Source: Sphingobacteriaceae bacterium
Lineage (GTDB): Bacteria > Bacteroidota > Bacteroidia > B-17B0 > Aurantibacillaceae
Reading direction: 5' to 3'
DNA: 64,000 nucleotides
NCBI GenBank assembly: GCA_016715905.1
Contig: JADJXI010000020.1
Coordinates: 62,001 to 126,000 of the forward strand
Part shown: in pieces, positions 27,317 to 34,248 of the stretch
How positions within the stretch are numbered: the first letter of the stretch is position 1
How the letters are laid out: every line of letters starts with the position of its first letter
Translations under genes and position numbers: made by a program
Notes under the pieces: model-generated
What the model saw: only the letters and a program-made list of their open reading frames with translations
The model's database searches: none
Told to the model about the DNA's origin: nothing

Positions 27317-27706
27317 TTATGAAATTATGATAGGTAAAAATGCAAATAAAAAACCTGATATGCTAATCACAAGATCTGTTTTAATAAATTTTTCGCCTAA
27401 ATAACTCAGGTTTAAATGATGAATTAGTAGAATGGATAATCGCATGAAAAACTGAAACAAAAAGTAAATAAATACCAAATATGATTTGGGATTAATCATT
27501 TTTCCTTCGTTAAATTCAAAGTGTGTGTAATGTCCAAATGATTTTGAGAAGCCGCAGGTATTACATTCTTCGCCAGTTTTTGCTTTAATTATACAGGGAA
27601 TAGGATGTTGGTTTGGATAAAAAAAATAGGAATAGCTAAAAACCATTCCTATTAAGATAAAAAACACCCAGGATATTAAAACATAGGAAGGTGTTTTCAA
27701 AATCAA
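27317..27706 (-). CDS. DUF2752-like small membrane protein
   Basis: 129 residues from a TTG start placed one base after the stop of the previous gene. About three or four hydrophobic segments are present. The segment PCIIKAKTGEECNTCGFSKSF resembles the DUF2752 motif (C-x-x-x-x-x-T-G-x-x-C-P-x-C-G-x-T/S-R), with Cys and Gly in matching places, although Pro is replaced by Asn-Thr and Arg by Lys. The role of DUF2752 proteins is unknown. Here it belongs to a tightly spaced four-gene group of small membrane proteins. Confidence 0.6.
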   Translation of the reverse strand: MILKTPSYVLISWVFFILIGMVFSYSYFFYPNQHPIPCIIKAKTGEECNTCGFSKSFGHYTHFEFNEGKMINPKSYLVFIYFLFQFFMRLSILLIHHLNLSYLGEKFIKTDLVISISGFLFAFLPIIIS

Positions 27707-27707
27707 A

Positions 27708-28112
27708 CTATTTCTGCGTAGTATCTTTCATTTCTTCCAAAATTTTTACGGCTTTGGTCATTGAGTCTCCCATCATCTTAAAGGCTTTATTCAAAGAGTC
27801 CATAGCTCCTGATTTTTGAAATTCATCAACCACTTTTCCTACCCCAAAAAACATCAGATACAACCAATAGCAAGCAAAAATTATTGCAATGGCCGAACAA
27901 ATTAAACCGCCAATGGCCATTCCTTTTGAACCATTTGGTCCGGCTTGTTTCATTGAGATCAGAGATAATATTAATCCTACAATGGCAGGGATAAAAGCCC
28001 AAGCTCCAAGACAAGGGATAAATGAGAAAATTAAGGAGATTATACCAATTACTAAACCGGCAACTCCTAAGCTTTTTCCGGCATTGGGGTCATTTGCGTT
28101 ATTTTGTTCCAT
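27708..28112 (-). CDS. DUF4190-like small membrane protein
   Basis: 134 residues. Residues about 14-85 contain two or three membrane segments of the DUF4190 pattern (SLGVAGLVIGIISLIFSFIP, GAWAFIPAIVGLILSLISM, GMAIGGLICSAIAIIFACYW). The C-terminal 45 residues are hydrophilic and Lys/Met rich (MDSLNKAFKMMGDSMTKAVK). These proteins are common in Bacteroidota and have no assigned role. It is followed after one base by the DUF2752-like gene. Confidence 0.7.
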   Translation of the reverse strand: MEQNNANDPNAGKSLGVAGLVIGIISLIFSFIPCLGAWAFIPAIVGLILSLISMKQAGPNGSKGMAIGGLICSAIAIIFACYWLYLMFFGVGKVVDEFQKSGAMDSLNKAFKMMGDSMTKAVKILEEMKDTTQK

Positions 28113-28173
28113 AATATTTTTTTATAAATGTAAGTTTTTATTTATCAATAACAGTAAATGAAAAGAATTAAAA

Positions 28174-28208
28174 TAAAAAAAACCCCTTCGTTTAGGAAGG
28201 GGTTTTTT
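28174..28208 (-). terminator. Rho-independent terminator, usable in both directions
   Basis: A hairpin with stem CCCCTTC/GAAGGGG, extended by A-T pairs, and a loop GTTTA is flanked by A-runs and T-runs on both sides. It lies 18 bp after the stop of the 28227 gene on the minus strand and separates it from the DUF4190-like gene, so the latter needs its own promoter. Confidence 0.85.
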
Positions 28209-28226
28209 GCAAAAAATAATTAAATA

Positions 28227-28697
28227 TTATTTCATGTGCTTTAAGTTCATTCCGTAAAGAACGATGAATAATACAGGGAAAAGTACACCCATTACTGAGA
28301 ATCCACTGTAAATCATGCCCATTACCATAGAAGCAACGCTGCAACCTGTGTAAATAAAGAAACCAACTTTTTGAAGTTTCCACATTTTGATAACACCAAA
28401 TAAACCAACGATAGTTGTAATGAAACCTACAATGATGTAAGCCCAAATTACTCCTGCGCTTGGTCCAGCTGATGACATGGCTGCTGATGCTGCTTCCATA
28501 GCTGCTCCGGCTTCAGATGACATGGCGTCGCCAACTGCTCCTGCTGCTGCAGATACTGCTCCTACTACTGCAATCGCTCCTATGTAGGCAAGAATACCTA
28601 AACCTGCTGCAATAAATGATAAAATACAAAGTACAGTTAAAAATGTCGGTCTTTTAGCCGCTTCTGTACCAGTTCCTGTTGATGTTGTTTCTTCCAT
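28227..28697 (-). CDS. Small four-helix membrane protein
   Basis: 156 residues. A short Thr/Gly-rich N-terminus is followed by four membrane helices. The segment between the first two is an unusual Ala-rich run (AVSAAAGAVGDAMSSEAGAA, continuing EAASAAMSSAGPSAG) of small residues. It is a paralogue of the 26782-27309 product (FLTVLCILSFIAAG; end YGMNLKHMK). No function is known. It is followed by a strong terminator. It starts with ATG after an A-rich leader; no TAnnTTTG box was found nearby. Confidence 0.7.
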   Translation of the reverse strand: MEETTSTGTGTEAAKRPTFLTVLCILSFIAAGLGILAYIGAIAVVGAVSAAAGAVGDAMSSEAGAAMEAASAAMSSAGPSAGVIWAYIIVGFITTIVGLFGVIKMWKLQKVGFFIYTGCSVASMVMGMIYSGFSVMGVLFPVLFIVLYGMNLKHMK

Positions 28698-28818
28698 TAT
28701 GTTTTTTTTTAGTTAATTAATAGAATGAAATTACTGTTTAAAATCAGGATTTTAAGAAATTTTAGCTAAAGTTTTTAACAAAACCATCAATTATCTCATC
28801 TAACTATTTGATTATTAG

Positions 28819-30546
28819 CTAAAAATGAATCCAGGCTTTAAAATTGTCTTTTTGACTTGCTGTGGCCGTGCTTGTGATAGTTAGTTTAGGAATGAAAAAC
28901 CAGCTATTGCCTTTTTTGTCTTTTGATAACTTCAAATTTTTTATTTTATCTCCGCTATTCACCAATAATTCCACTTCCACCTTATTTTCAAAATAACTTA
29001 ACCAATTGTTGAGGTTATTTTTTAATACTATTCCGTTGATGGCTATGATTTCGTCTCCGGCAAATAACCCACACTTCCACGCGGGAGAATAGGGCGCAAC
29101 CAGGCTTACTTTTGCAGAGTTGGTTACTTCAATTATTTTGAAACCATACGCGTGTTCGCATAAAGCCGGATTTTGTTCTTTTCGAAATTCAATTCCTAAA
29201 TATTCAAAGGCTGTCAACAATCCTTCTTCATAATCTGTTGAGTTGTAAACAAATTTTTTAAAAAAGTCGTTCAAATCAGTTCCTGATATTTTATTTGCAT
29301 AGCTAATAATATCCGTTTCGGTATATCCTTTTTTATTTTTGGCAATGTCATTATAAAGTGCAACACAAACATCGCGTAAAGATTTTTTATTTTGAGTTGC
29401 TTTTAAAATTTGAACGTCGAGCATTAAAGCAATTAAGCTTCCTTCATCATAAATGTTAGTTTTACGATAAGGAGCTCCGGGCACATAACCATCCAGCCAG
29501 GTTTCCCAACTACTATCGGCTACGCTCAAATTATATCTTCCAAAGTTGTGGAAATGTTTAAATAAACGTTCCTGTAATGTTTCAAAATATTGTTCCGTAT
29601 TAAATACTTGGCTACTATACAAAAGTTTATCGCCATAGTAAGTAGTAAAGCCTTCATAAACATATCCTGTTTTGGCGTAATTTTCTTGAGTATAGTTATA
29701 GGGATACATTTCTGCCGGTCTTATGAATTTCACATTCCAGGTATGGAATAACTCATGGCAGCTTACACCCAAAATATCTTCATAGGTTTTACCGGAATTA
29801 ATAGCATAACCCGGACCAATTGCAATAACGGTACAATTTTGATGTTCAACTCCGTGATAAAATTTATTGGTTAATATTTGAAAAAGAAATCGATATTCTT
29901 TTACAGGCATATCTCCCCAAAATTCAATAGTTTTTTTGGTGAATGAAATAAAATCTTTTTTCATTTGTTCAAAATCAGGGCTGCAAATGCCATTAAAATC
30001 CAAATAGAAATCAATATCATTTACCGTATATTTTTCTGATTGAATATTGGCAGAAGCCATTAGAGGCGAATCAACCAATTCTTCAAAACTTTCAGCAATA
30101 AGACAATTATTATTTTTTTTCAGAGAAGAAACAATTTGGTAGTTATCGGGTAATTTTAATTCTAAAATATGCTCTTCATTTTCTTTTCCGGATATTTGAA
30201 AACAACAATGAACAGGATTAATATAAACTTGATCTGTATCGGCATAACAAGACCCTGCATTTAATTCGGCTGCATAATAACTATAAGTTACTTTCAAACT
30301 ATTAATTCCTTGTGTGTTGATTTCCCAAAGATCTTTTGTTAGTTTAGTAAATGGAATGATTTCACCGGAAGCATTAAAAACATCCAGTCTCTTAATATTT
30401 TTGGCAAAATTACCCAGTTCGTATCTGCCGGGACGCCAGGCAGGAAGTTGCAATTGAAGTTTGTCGGCATTAATATTTTCTATAACTAAATCAAAATAAA
30501 TATAATGAGAAGCCGGGTTTTTTTGTTGAATTAAATAACGTGGCAT
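28819..30546 (-). CDS. M61-family (glycyl aminopeptidase-like) metallopeptidase
   Basis: 575 residues without a signal peptide. The N-terminal 160 residues are the strand-rich M61 domain (LPAWRPGRYELGNFAKNI is a family signature). The zinc site is HELFHTWN (HExxH, near 263) with the third ligand Glu in EGFTTYYGD. A C-terminal PDZ domain (about 470-545, with GLFAGDEIIAINGI) completes the architecture. Family members hydrolyse N-terminal Gly or Ala; the substrate here is unknown. It is transcribed divergently from the TPR gene across a 38-bp gap. Confidence 0.9.
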   Translation of the reverse strand: MPRYLIQQKNPASHYIYFDLVIENINADKLQLQLPAWRPGRYELGNFAKNIKRLDVFNASGEIIPFTKLTKDLWEINTQGINSLKVTYSYYAAELNAGSCYADTDQVYINPVHCCFQISGKENEEHILELKLPDNYQIVSSLKKNNNCLIAESFEELVDSPLMASANIQSEKYTVNDIDFYLDFNGICSPDFEQMKKDFISFTKKTIEFWGDMPVKEYRFLFQILTNKFYHGVEHQNCTVIAIGPGYAINSGKTYEDILGVSCHELFHTWNVKFIRPAEMYPYNYTQENYAKTGYVYEGFTTYYGDKLLYSSQVFNTEQYFETLQERLFKHFHNFGRYNLSVADSSWETWLDGYVPGAPYRKTNIYDEGSLIALMLDVQILKATQNKKSLRDVCVALYNDIAKNKKGYTETDIISYANKISGTDLNDFFKKFVYNSTDYEEGLLTAFEYLGIEFRKEQNPALCEHAYGFKIIEVTNSAKVSLVAPYSPAWKCGLFAGDEIIAINGIVLKNNLNNWLSYFENKVEVELLVNSGDKIKNLKLSKDKKGNSWFFIPKLTITSTATASQKDNFKAWIHF

Positions 30547-30570
30547 AATATTGAATTTGCGTTAAATGTA

Positions 30571-30578
30571 TATATTTG
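30571..30578 (+). promoter_or_regulatory. TAnnTTTG -7 box with TTG -33 element for the TPR gene
   Basis: TATATTTG ends 6 nt before ATG 30585. A TTG at 30551-30553 lies exactly 17 nt upstream of the box, close to the spacing of Bacteroidota -33/-7 promoters. The whole promoter lies in the 38-bp gap shared with the divergent M61 gene. Confidence 0.6.
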
Positions 30579-30584
30579 ATTTAG

Positions 30585-31697
30585 ATGAAAGCAATAATTT
30601 CAACCATTCTTTTTATCAATTTTTTACATGCAAGGGCGCAGAATTTAGATTCATTGATTAATATTTCCTTAACCTTAAAAAGTGATACTGAAAAAGTGCA
30701 GCTTTTTTATAAGGAAGGTTTTAAATACAGGGCCATAGATCCCTTTTACAGTTTTGAATGTGCAGAATGGGCTGAAAAGAGCGCTAATGAATCTAAAAAC
30801 CCATATTATTTAGCTAAAGCTTTCAATTTAAAAGGAATTATATTTTACAGAAAAGGGGAGTATCCTAAAGCTTTAAATTATCATCGTAAGGCATTAGAAT
30901 TTCGAACTAAAATTAAAGATTTAGATGGAATTGTAAAATCGAATATTAATCTGGCAAATATTTACAGCGAACTGAATATGTTTTTGACAGCCGAAGCGAA
31001 TTACAATTCGGCCTATGAGATTTGTGTTCAAACACAAAACCATCTGCAGGCTACAAATTGTTTAATGAATATGGGTGTTTTATTTGCTACCGCAGCTTCC
31101 TTACAAAAAGATTCCATACATTTTTTGAAAGCACAAGATTATTTTAAAAGGGCTTTTCGTTCAGCAAACCAAATGCATCATTACGAATTGATGGCTGAAA
31201 TATTAAATAACACTGCGGTATTAAATTTAATTCAACAAGAAAATGAAGATGCTGTAGCCAATGGCATGGATGCTTTAAAATTATACGATATTATGGAGTT
31301 GGATGCCATGAAGGCCGATGTTTATTTAAACTTAGCATTGGCAAATTTGTATTTAAAAAATGTTAGTTCGGCTAATGATTGCTTAACAAAAGCAGATAGT
31401 CTCATTCGATATTTTAACTTAACGGAATCAAAATTACAGTGGTATAATATTGCGGCTAAGGTATAGTATGAAGAAAAAAACCATGAAGCAGCTTTCGGCT
31501 ATTTAAATTCATTCAAAAATTTGCAGGATAGTATTCGTAAAATAAAAGACCAATTAAGAGTTGAAGTTCAGTTTTTAGGAACTCAAACAGAAACAGAAAG
31601 GATTAATCACGAACATAAATTTCCTTATATTTATCTCAATATTTTAGCTATAACAGTATTATTATGCGTTTGGTTAATTATTAAAAACAACAAATGA
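30585..31697 (+). pseudogene. TPR-transmembrane protein gene interrupted by one in-frame TAG
   Basis: The first part encodes 293 residues: a signal peptide (MKAIISTILFINFLHARAQ) and about six TPR-like helical repeats (for example AKAFNLKGIIFYRKGEYPKA). A TAG at 31464-31466 ends it inside a TPR (WYNIAAKV). The same frame then stays open for 76 more codons, resuming YEEKNHEAAFGYLNSF and continuing through a coiled-coil-like stretch and one membrane helix (YLNILAITVLLCVWLII) to TGA 31695-31697. That TGA overlaps the SUI1 start (ATGA), as in intact coupled genes. The complete form therefore looks like a TPR membrane protein related to the TPR/SpoIIE sensor at 54926 but without phosphatase. One nonsense change, a sequencing error or readthrough could explain it. 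The truncated product would lose the membrane anchor. Confidence 0.85.
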
Positions 31698-32035
31698 GTA
31701 ATAAAAATAAAAAGTCGGATAAAATAATTTACAGCACAAATCCGAATTTCAAAGTGGAGCAGGATGATGGTGAAGAACTTAAAACATTGCCTAACGAAAA
31801 GCAACAACTAAAAGTGTATCTCGATAGGCTGGGCGGTGGAAAATTGCTAAGCAGAGTTACGGGCTTTATAGGCAATGAAAAAGATCTGGAAGATTTGGGA
31901 AAAATGATAAAACAAAAGTGTGGAGGCGGAGGTTCCGTTAAAAACGGAATAATTTTGATTCAAGGTGATCATCGTGATAAAATCGTGAAATTATTAAACG
32001 ATTTGAATTACAAAATAAAAAAGGCCGGGGGATGA
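31694..32035 (+). CDS. yciH: SUI1/YciH-type translation initiation factor-like protein
   Basis: 113 residues. The C-terminal 80 residues form a SUI1/eIF1 domain with KVYLDRLGGGKLLSRVTGF, a Gly-rich loop (KCGGGGSVKNGIILIQGDH) and a helix (HRDKIVKLLNDLNYKI). The bacterial YciH proteins resemble eIF1 and are proposed to affect start-codon selection; their role in bacteria is not settled. Its ATG overlaps the terminal TGA of the interrupted TPR gene (ATGA). If translation is coupled, the TAG upstream could lower its expression. Only 4 bp separate its stop from the convergent SPOR gene. Confidence 0.92.
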   Translation: MSNKNKKSDKIIYSTNPNFKVEQDDGEELKTLPNEKQQLKVYLDRLGGGKLLSRVTGFIGNEKDLEDLGKMIKQKCGGGGSVKNGIILIQGDHRDKIVKLLNDLNYKIKKAGG

Positions 32036-32039
32036 TTTT

Positions 32040-32420
32040 TTACAATTTAACTTTATCTTTCACTATAAAAGAGGAAGGAAATTCAATTTGTATTTGTTTC
32101 AATACTTTAAATGCATCTAATTTAGTTTTATAATCGCCGGCCAATATTACAAAGTTAGGTTGCTGATATTCTTCATAAGTGGCAATTTCTGGGAATTTAG
32201 AACTAAATTTACCCCTTGTGTTTTTGGCCTGTTCCCGATCAATTCCAAAATGAATTTTTATTCGGTAACCATCAACACCACCATTATTTAATTTATTATA
32301 CTCTGATTTTTTTTCTTTCAGTTGAGCCAACTTAAGTTCTTCAACGCCGCTGGTTGAGGTTTGACTGTACAAAATGCCATTCAAAAAAAGGAATATTGCG
32401 ATTAAAAAACCAACTCTCAT
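32040..32420 (-). CDS. Exported SPOR-domain-like protein
   Basis: 126 residues with a signal peptide (MRVGFLIAIFLFLNGILYSQ), a short Lys-rich helix (about 28-45) and a C-terminal SPOR-like domain (about 50-126, GYRIKIHFGIDREQAKNTRG, ... NFVILAGDYKTKLDAFKVLKQI). SPOR domains bind peptidoglycan with denuded glycans at division sites. The spacing of repeats fits the family, but confidence is moderate because only one domain is present and key residues vary. It overlaps no neighbour and is divergent from the AarF gene. An inverted repeat surrounds its start codon (see findings). Confidence 0.75.
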   Translation of the reverse strand: MRVGFLIAIFLFLNGILYSQTSTSGVEELKLAQLKEKKSEYNKLNNGGVDGYRIKIHFGIDREQAKNTRGKFSSKFPEIATYEEYQQPNFVILAGDYKTKLDAFKVLKQIQIEFPSSFIVKDKVKL

Positions 32421-32505
32421 TGTGAGAGCTAAGTTACCAATAATTCCTGATACAAATCAATTTAAAAGAACACAGAAAATTAAAGGTTAACAGACATTAA
32501 CAGCG

Positions 32506-32513
32506 TATATTTG
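32506..32513 (+). promoter_or_regulatory. TAnnTTTG -7 box for the AarF/UbiB gene
   Basis: TATATTTG lies 47 nt upstream of ATG 32561, leaving a leader of about 40 nt. It is an exact consensus match in the gap divergent from the SPOR gene. No obvious -33 TTG was identified. Confidence 0.55.
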
Positions 32514-32560
32514 TAAATAATAGCGTTGTTAAAAGAACGAGATATTTATCAATTTATAAC

Positions 32561-34216
32561 ATGTTTGGAATATTTAAAATAAGAAACCTATTACTTCGTA
32601 TTTTCAGGGGGCTCAGTATTTTGTTTGTTGTAATTGGCTATTACTGGAGAGGCTGGATAGGAAGACCCAGGTATTTTAATTTTTTAATTTCATCAAAATA
32701 TAAACACAAAGGAATTATTCTTTCTCCTCAAGTTCGTTTACGAATGATGTTGGAAAAACTGGGACCAACCTTTGTGAAATTTGGACAAATACTGGCAGAC
32801 AGGCCTGACATTGTATCTGAAAAATTAAGAGTTGAACTTAAAAAGTTACAAACAGCAGCAAAACCTTTTGATCATCAGCATGCTATGAAATTAATAGAGG
32901 CTGAATTGAGTGCGCCTTTGGATCAGATATTTTCTGAATTTAATCCCGAATGCATTGGCTCTGCATCTTTGGGCCAAGTCTATAAAGGTAAACTCCGGAA
33001 CGGAGAAATAGTTGTAGTTAAAATTCAAAGGCCCTTCATTAAAGAAAAAATTAATCTTGACTTACAGATATTAGAATACATAGCGCACAAGATTTCGGAG
33101 GAATATCCTGAATTTATTGTAATGAATTTGGAAGGCATAGTGCATGAATTTGGAGAAACCATGCGTAATGAGCTGAACTATTTAAATGAAGCTGCTAATG
33201 CAAGAAGATTTGGTGAGATGTTTGCTAATGTTCCTCATTGTAAAATTCCAAAAGTATATGTTCACTTAACTACAGCAAGATTGCTGGTATTGGAATATAT
33301 TGAAGGAATTTCTCCTGACAATTTAATAGAAATAACTGAAAACGGGCTTGATCCAAAACAAGTAGCTGCCAATGGTGTAGATGTATTTTTAAAAATGATT
33401 TTTGAAAATGGATTTTTTCACGCTGATCCGCATTCCGGAAATATTTTTGTTATGCCCAATAATGTAATTGGATTAATTGATTTTGGAATGGTGGGTACAT
33501 TACGTCCTTCACAAATGGAATTTCTGGCCAAGTTTATCAGAGCTATGGATTTAAAAGATAGTGTGATGTTGAGTGAAGCAATATTGTTATTAAATGTGAA
33601 TTCGAATAAATTCAAGAATAGAGATGATTTGGAATTTATGCTGGATGAAATGATGAAGAAGTATAAGTCTGTTCCGTATGAATATTTGAGTATAGCACAA
33701 ATAATGGATGAATGTTTGATTATCATCCGCAAGTTTGGATTACAAATTCCCGGTAGCATATTTTTATTGCTTAAGTCTATTGCCACCATTGAAAAAGTTG
33801 GATTAAGGCTGGATCCAAGTGTTTCGGTTTCAAATGCAATTCGACCTTATGCTGAGGCTTTGGTAAAAAAACAATATACTTTGCCTCGTGTTGGAAAAGC
33901 GCTTTTTAAAACCATTAAAAAATACGCCGAATTAGCTCAAGCATTGCCCGAGGATATCGGTGAAATACTGTACAACATCAAGAGCGGAAAATTAACACAC
34001 GATATTAAATTAGGTAATAATGAGAACATGAATAAATCAATTCGTCAGGCCGGGGCAACCTTGGCTTTATCGTTATTGGTGAGTTTTTCAATTGCAGGCA
34101 CAGCAGTTTTAAGGAGTAGAGGCGATACCGGTTTTTTTGTTGATGCAATCTTTTATATTTCCTGCGTTTTGGGCGTAATTATGGCTTTTAAATTACTTGG
34201 CCGATTAAAATTTTAA
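32561..34216 (+). CDS. AarF/UbiB (ABC1/ADCK) family atypical kinase
   Basis: 551 residues. Family motifs in order: KLGPTFVKFGQILADRPD (KxGQ element), GSASLGQVYKGKL (Ala/Gly-rich nucleotide loop), VKIQRP (catalytic Lys), GFFHADPHSGNIF and LIDFGMVG (catalytic and metal sites). Two membrane helices at the C-terminus (about 490-545) anchor it, and there is a short N-terminal hydrophobic segment. E. coli UbiB supports ubiquinone synthesis and ABC1 members act as ATPases; in Bacteroidota the link is to quinone (menaquinone) or membrane lipid metabolism, unproven. It is monocistronic with its own promoter. Confidence 0.9.
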   Translation: MFGIFKIRNLLLRIFRGLSILFVVIGYYWRGWIGRPRYFNFLISSKYKHKGIILSPQVRLRMMLEKLGPTFVKFGQILADRPDIVSEKLRVELKKLQTAAKPFDHQHAMKLIEAELSAPLDQIFSEFNPECIGSASLGQVYKGKLRNGEIVVVKIQRPFIKEKINLDLQILEYIAHKISEEYPEFIVMNLEGIVHEFGETMRNELNYLNEAANARRFGEMFANVPHCKIPKVYVHLTTARLLVLEYIEGISPDNLIEITENGLDPKQVAANGVDVFLKMIFENGFFHADPHSGNIFVMPNNVIGLIDFGMVGTLRPSQMEFLAKFIRAMDLKDSVMLSEAILLLNVNSNKFKNRDDLEFMLDEMMKKYKSVPYEYLSIAQIMDECLIIIRKFGLQIPGSIFLLLKSIATIEKVGLRLDPSVSVSNAIRPYAEALVKKQYTLPRVGKALFKTIKKYAELAQALPEDIGEILYNIKSGKLTHDIKLGNNENMNKSIRQAGATLALSLLVSFSIAGTAVLRSRGDTGFFVDAIFYISCVLGVIMAFKLLGRLKF

Positions 34217-34248
34217 TAGTAAAGTTTATCCCTTTAAATGATTAATTA

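Noticed and set aside
28192..28446. Minus-strand ORF of 84 codons overlapping the 28227 gene
   Set aside because: It is a frame shadow of the small membrane protein and runs into the terminator hairpin.
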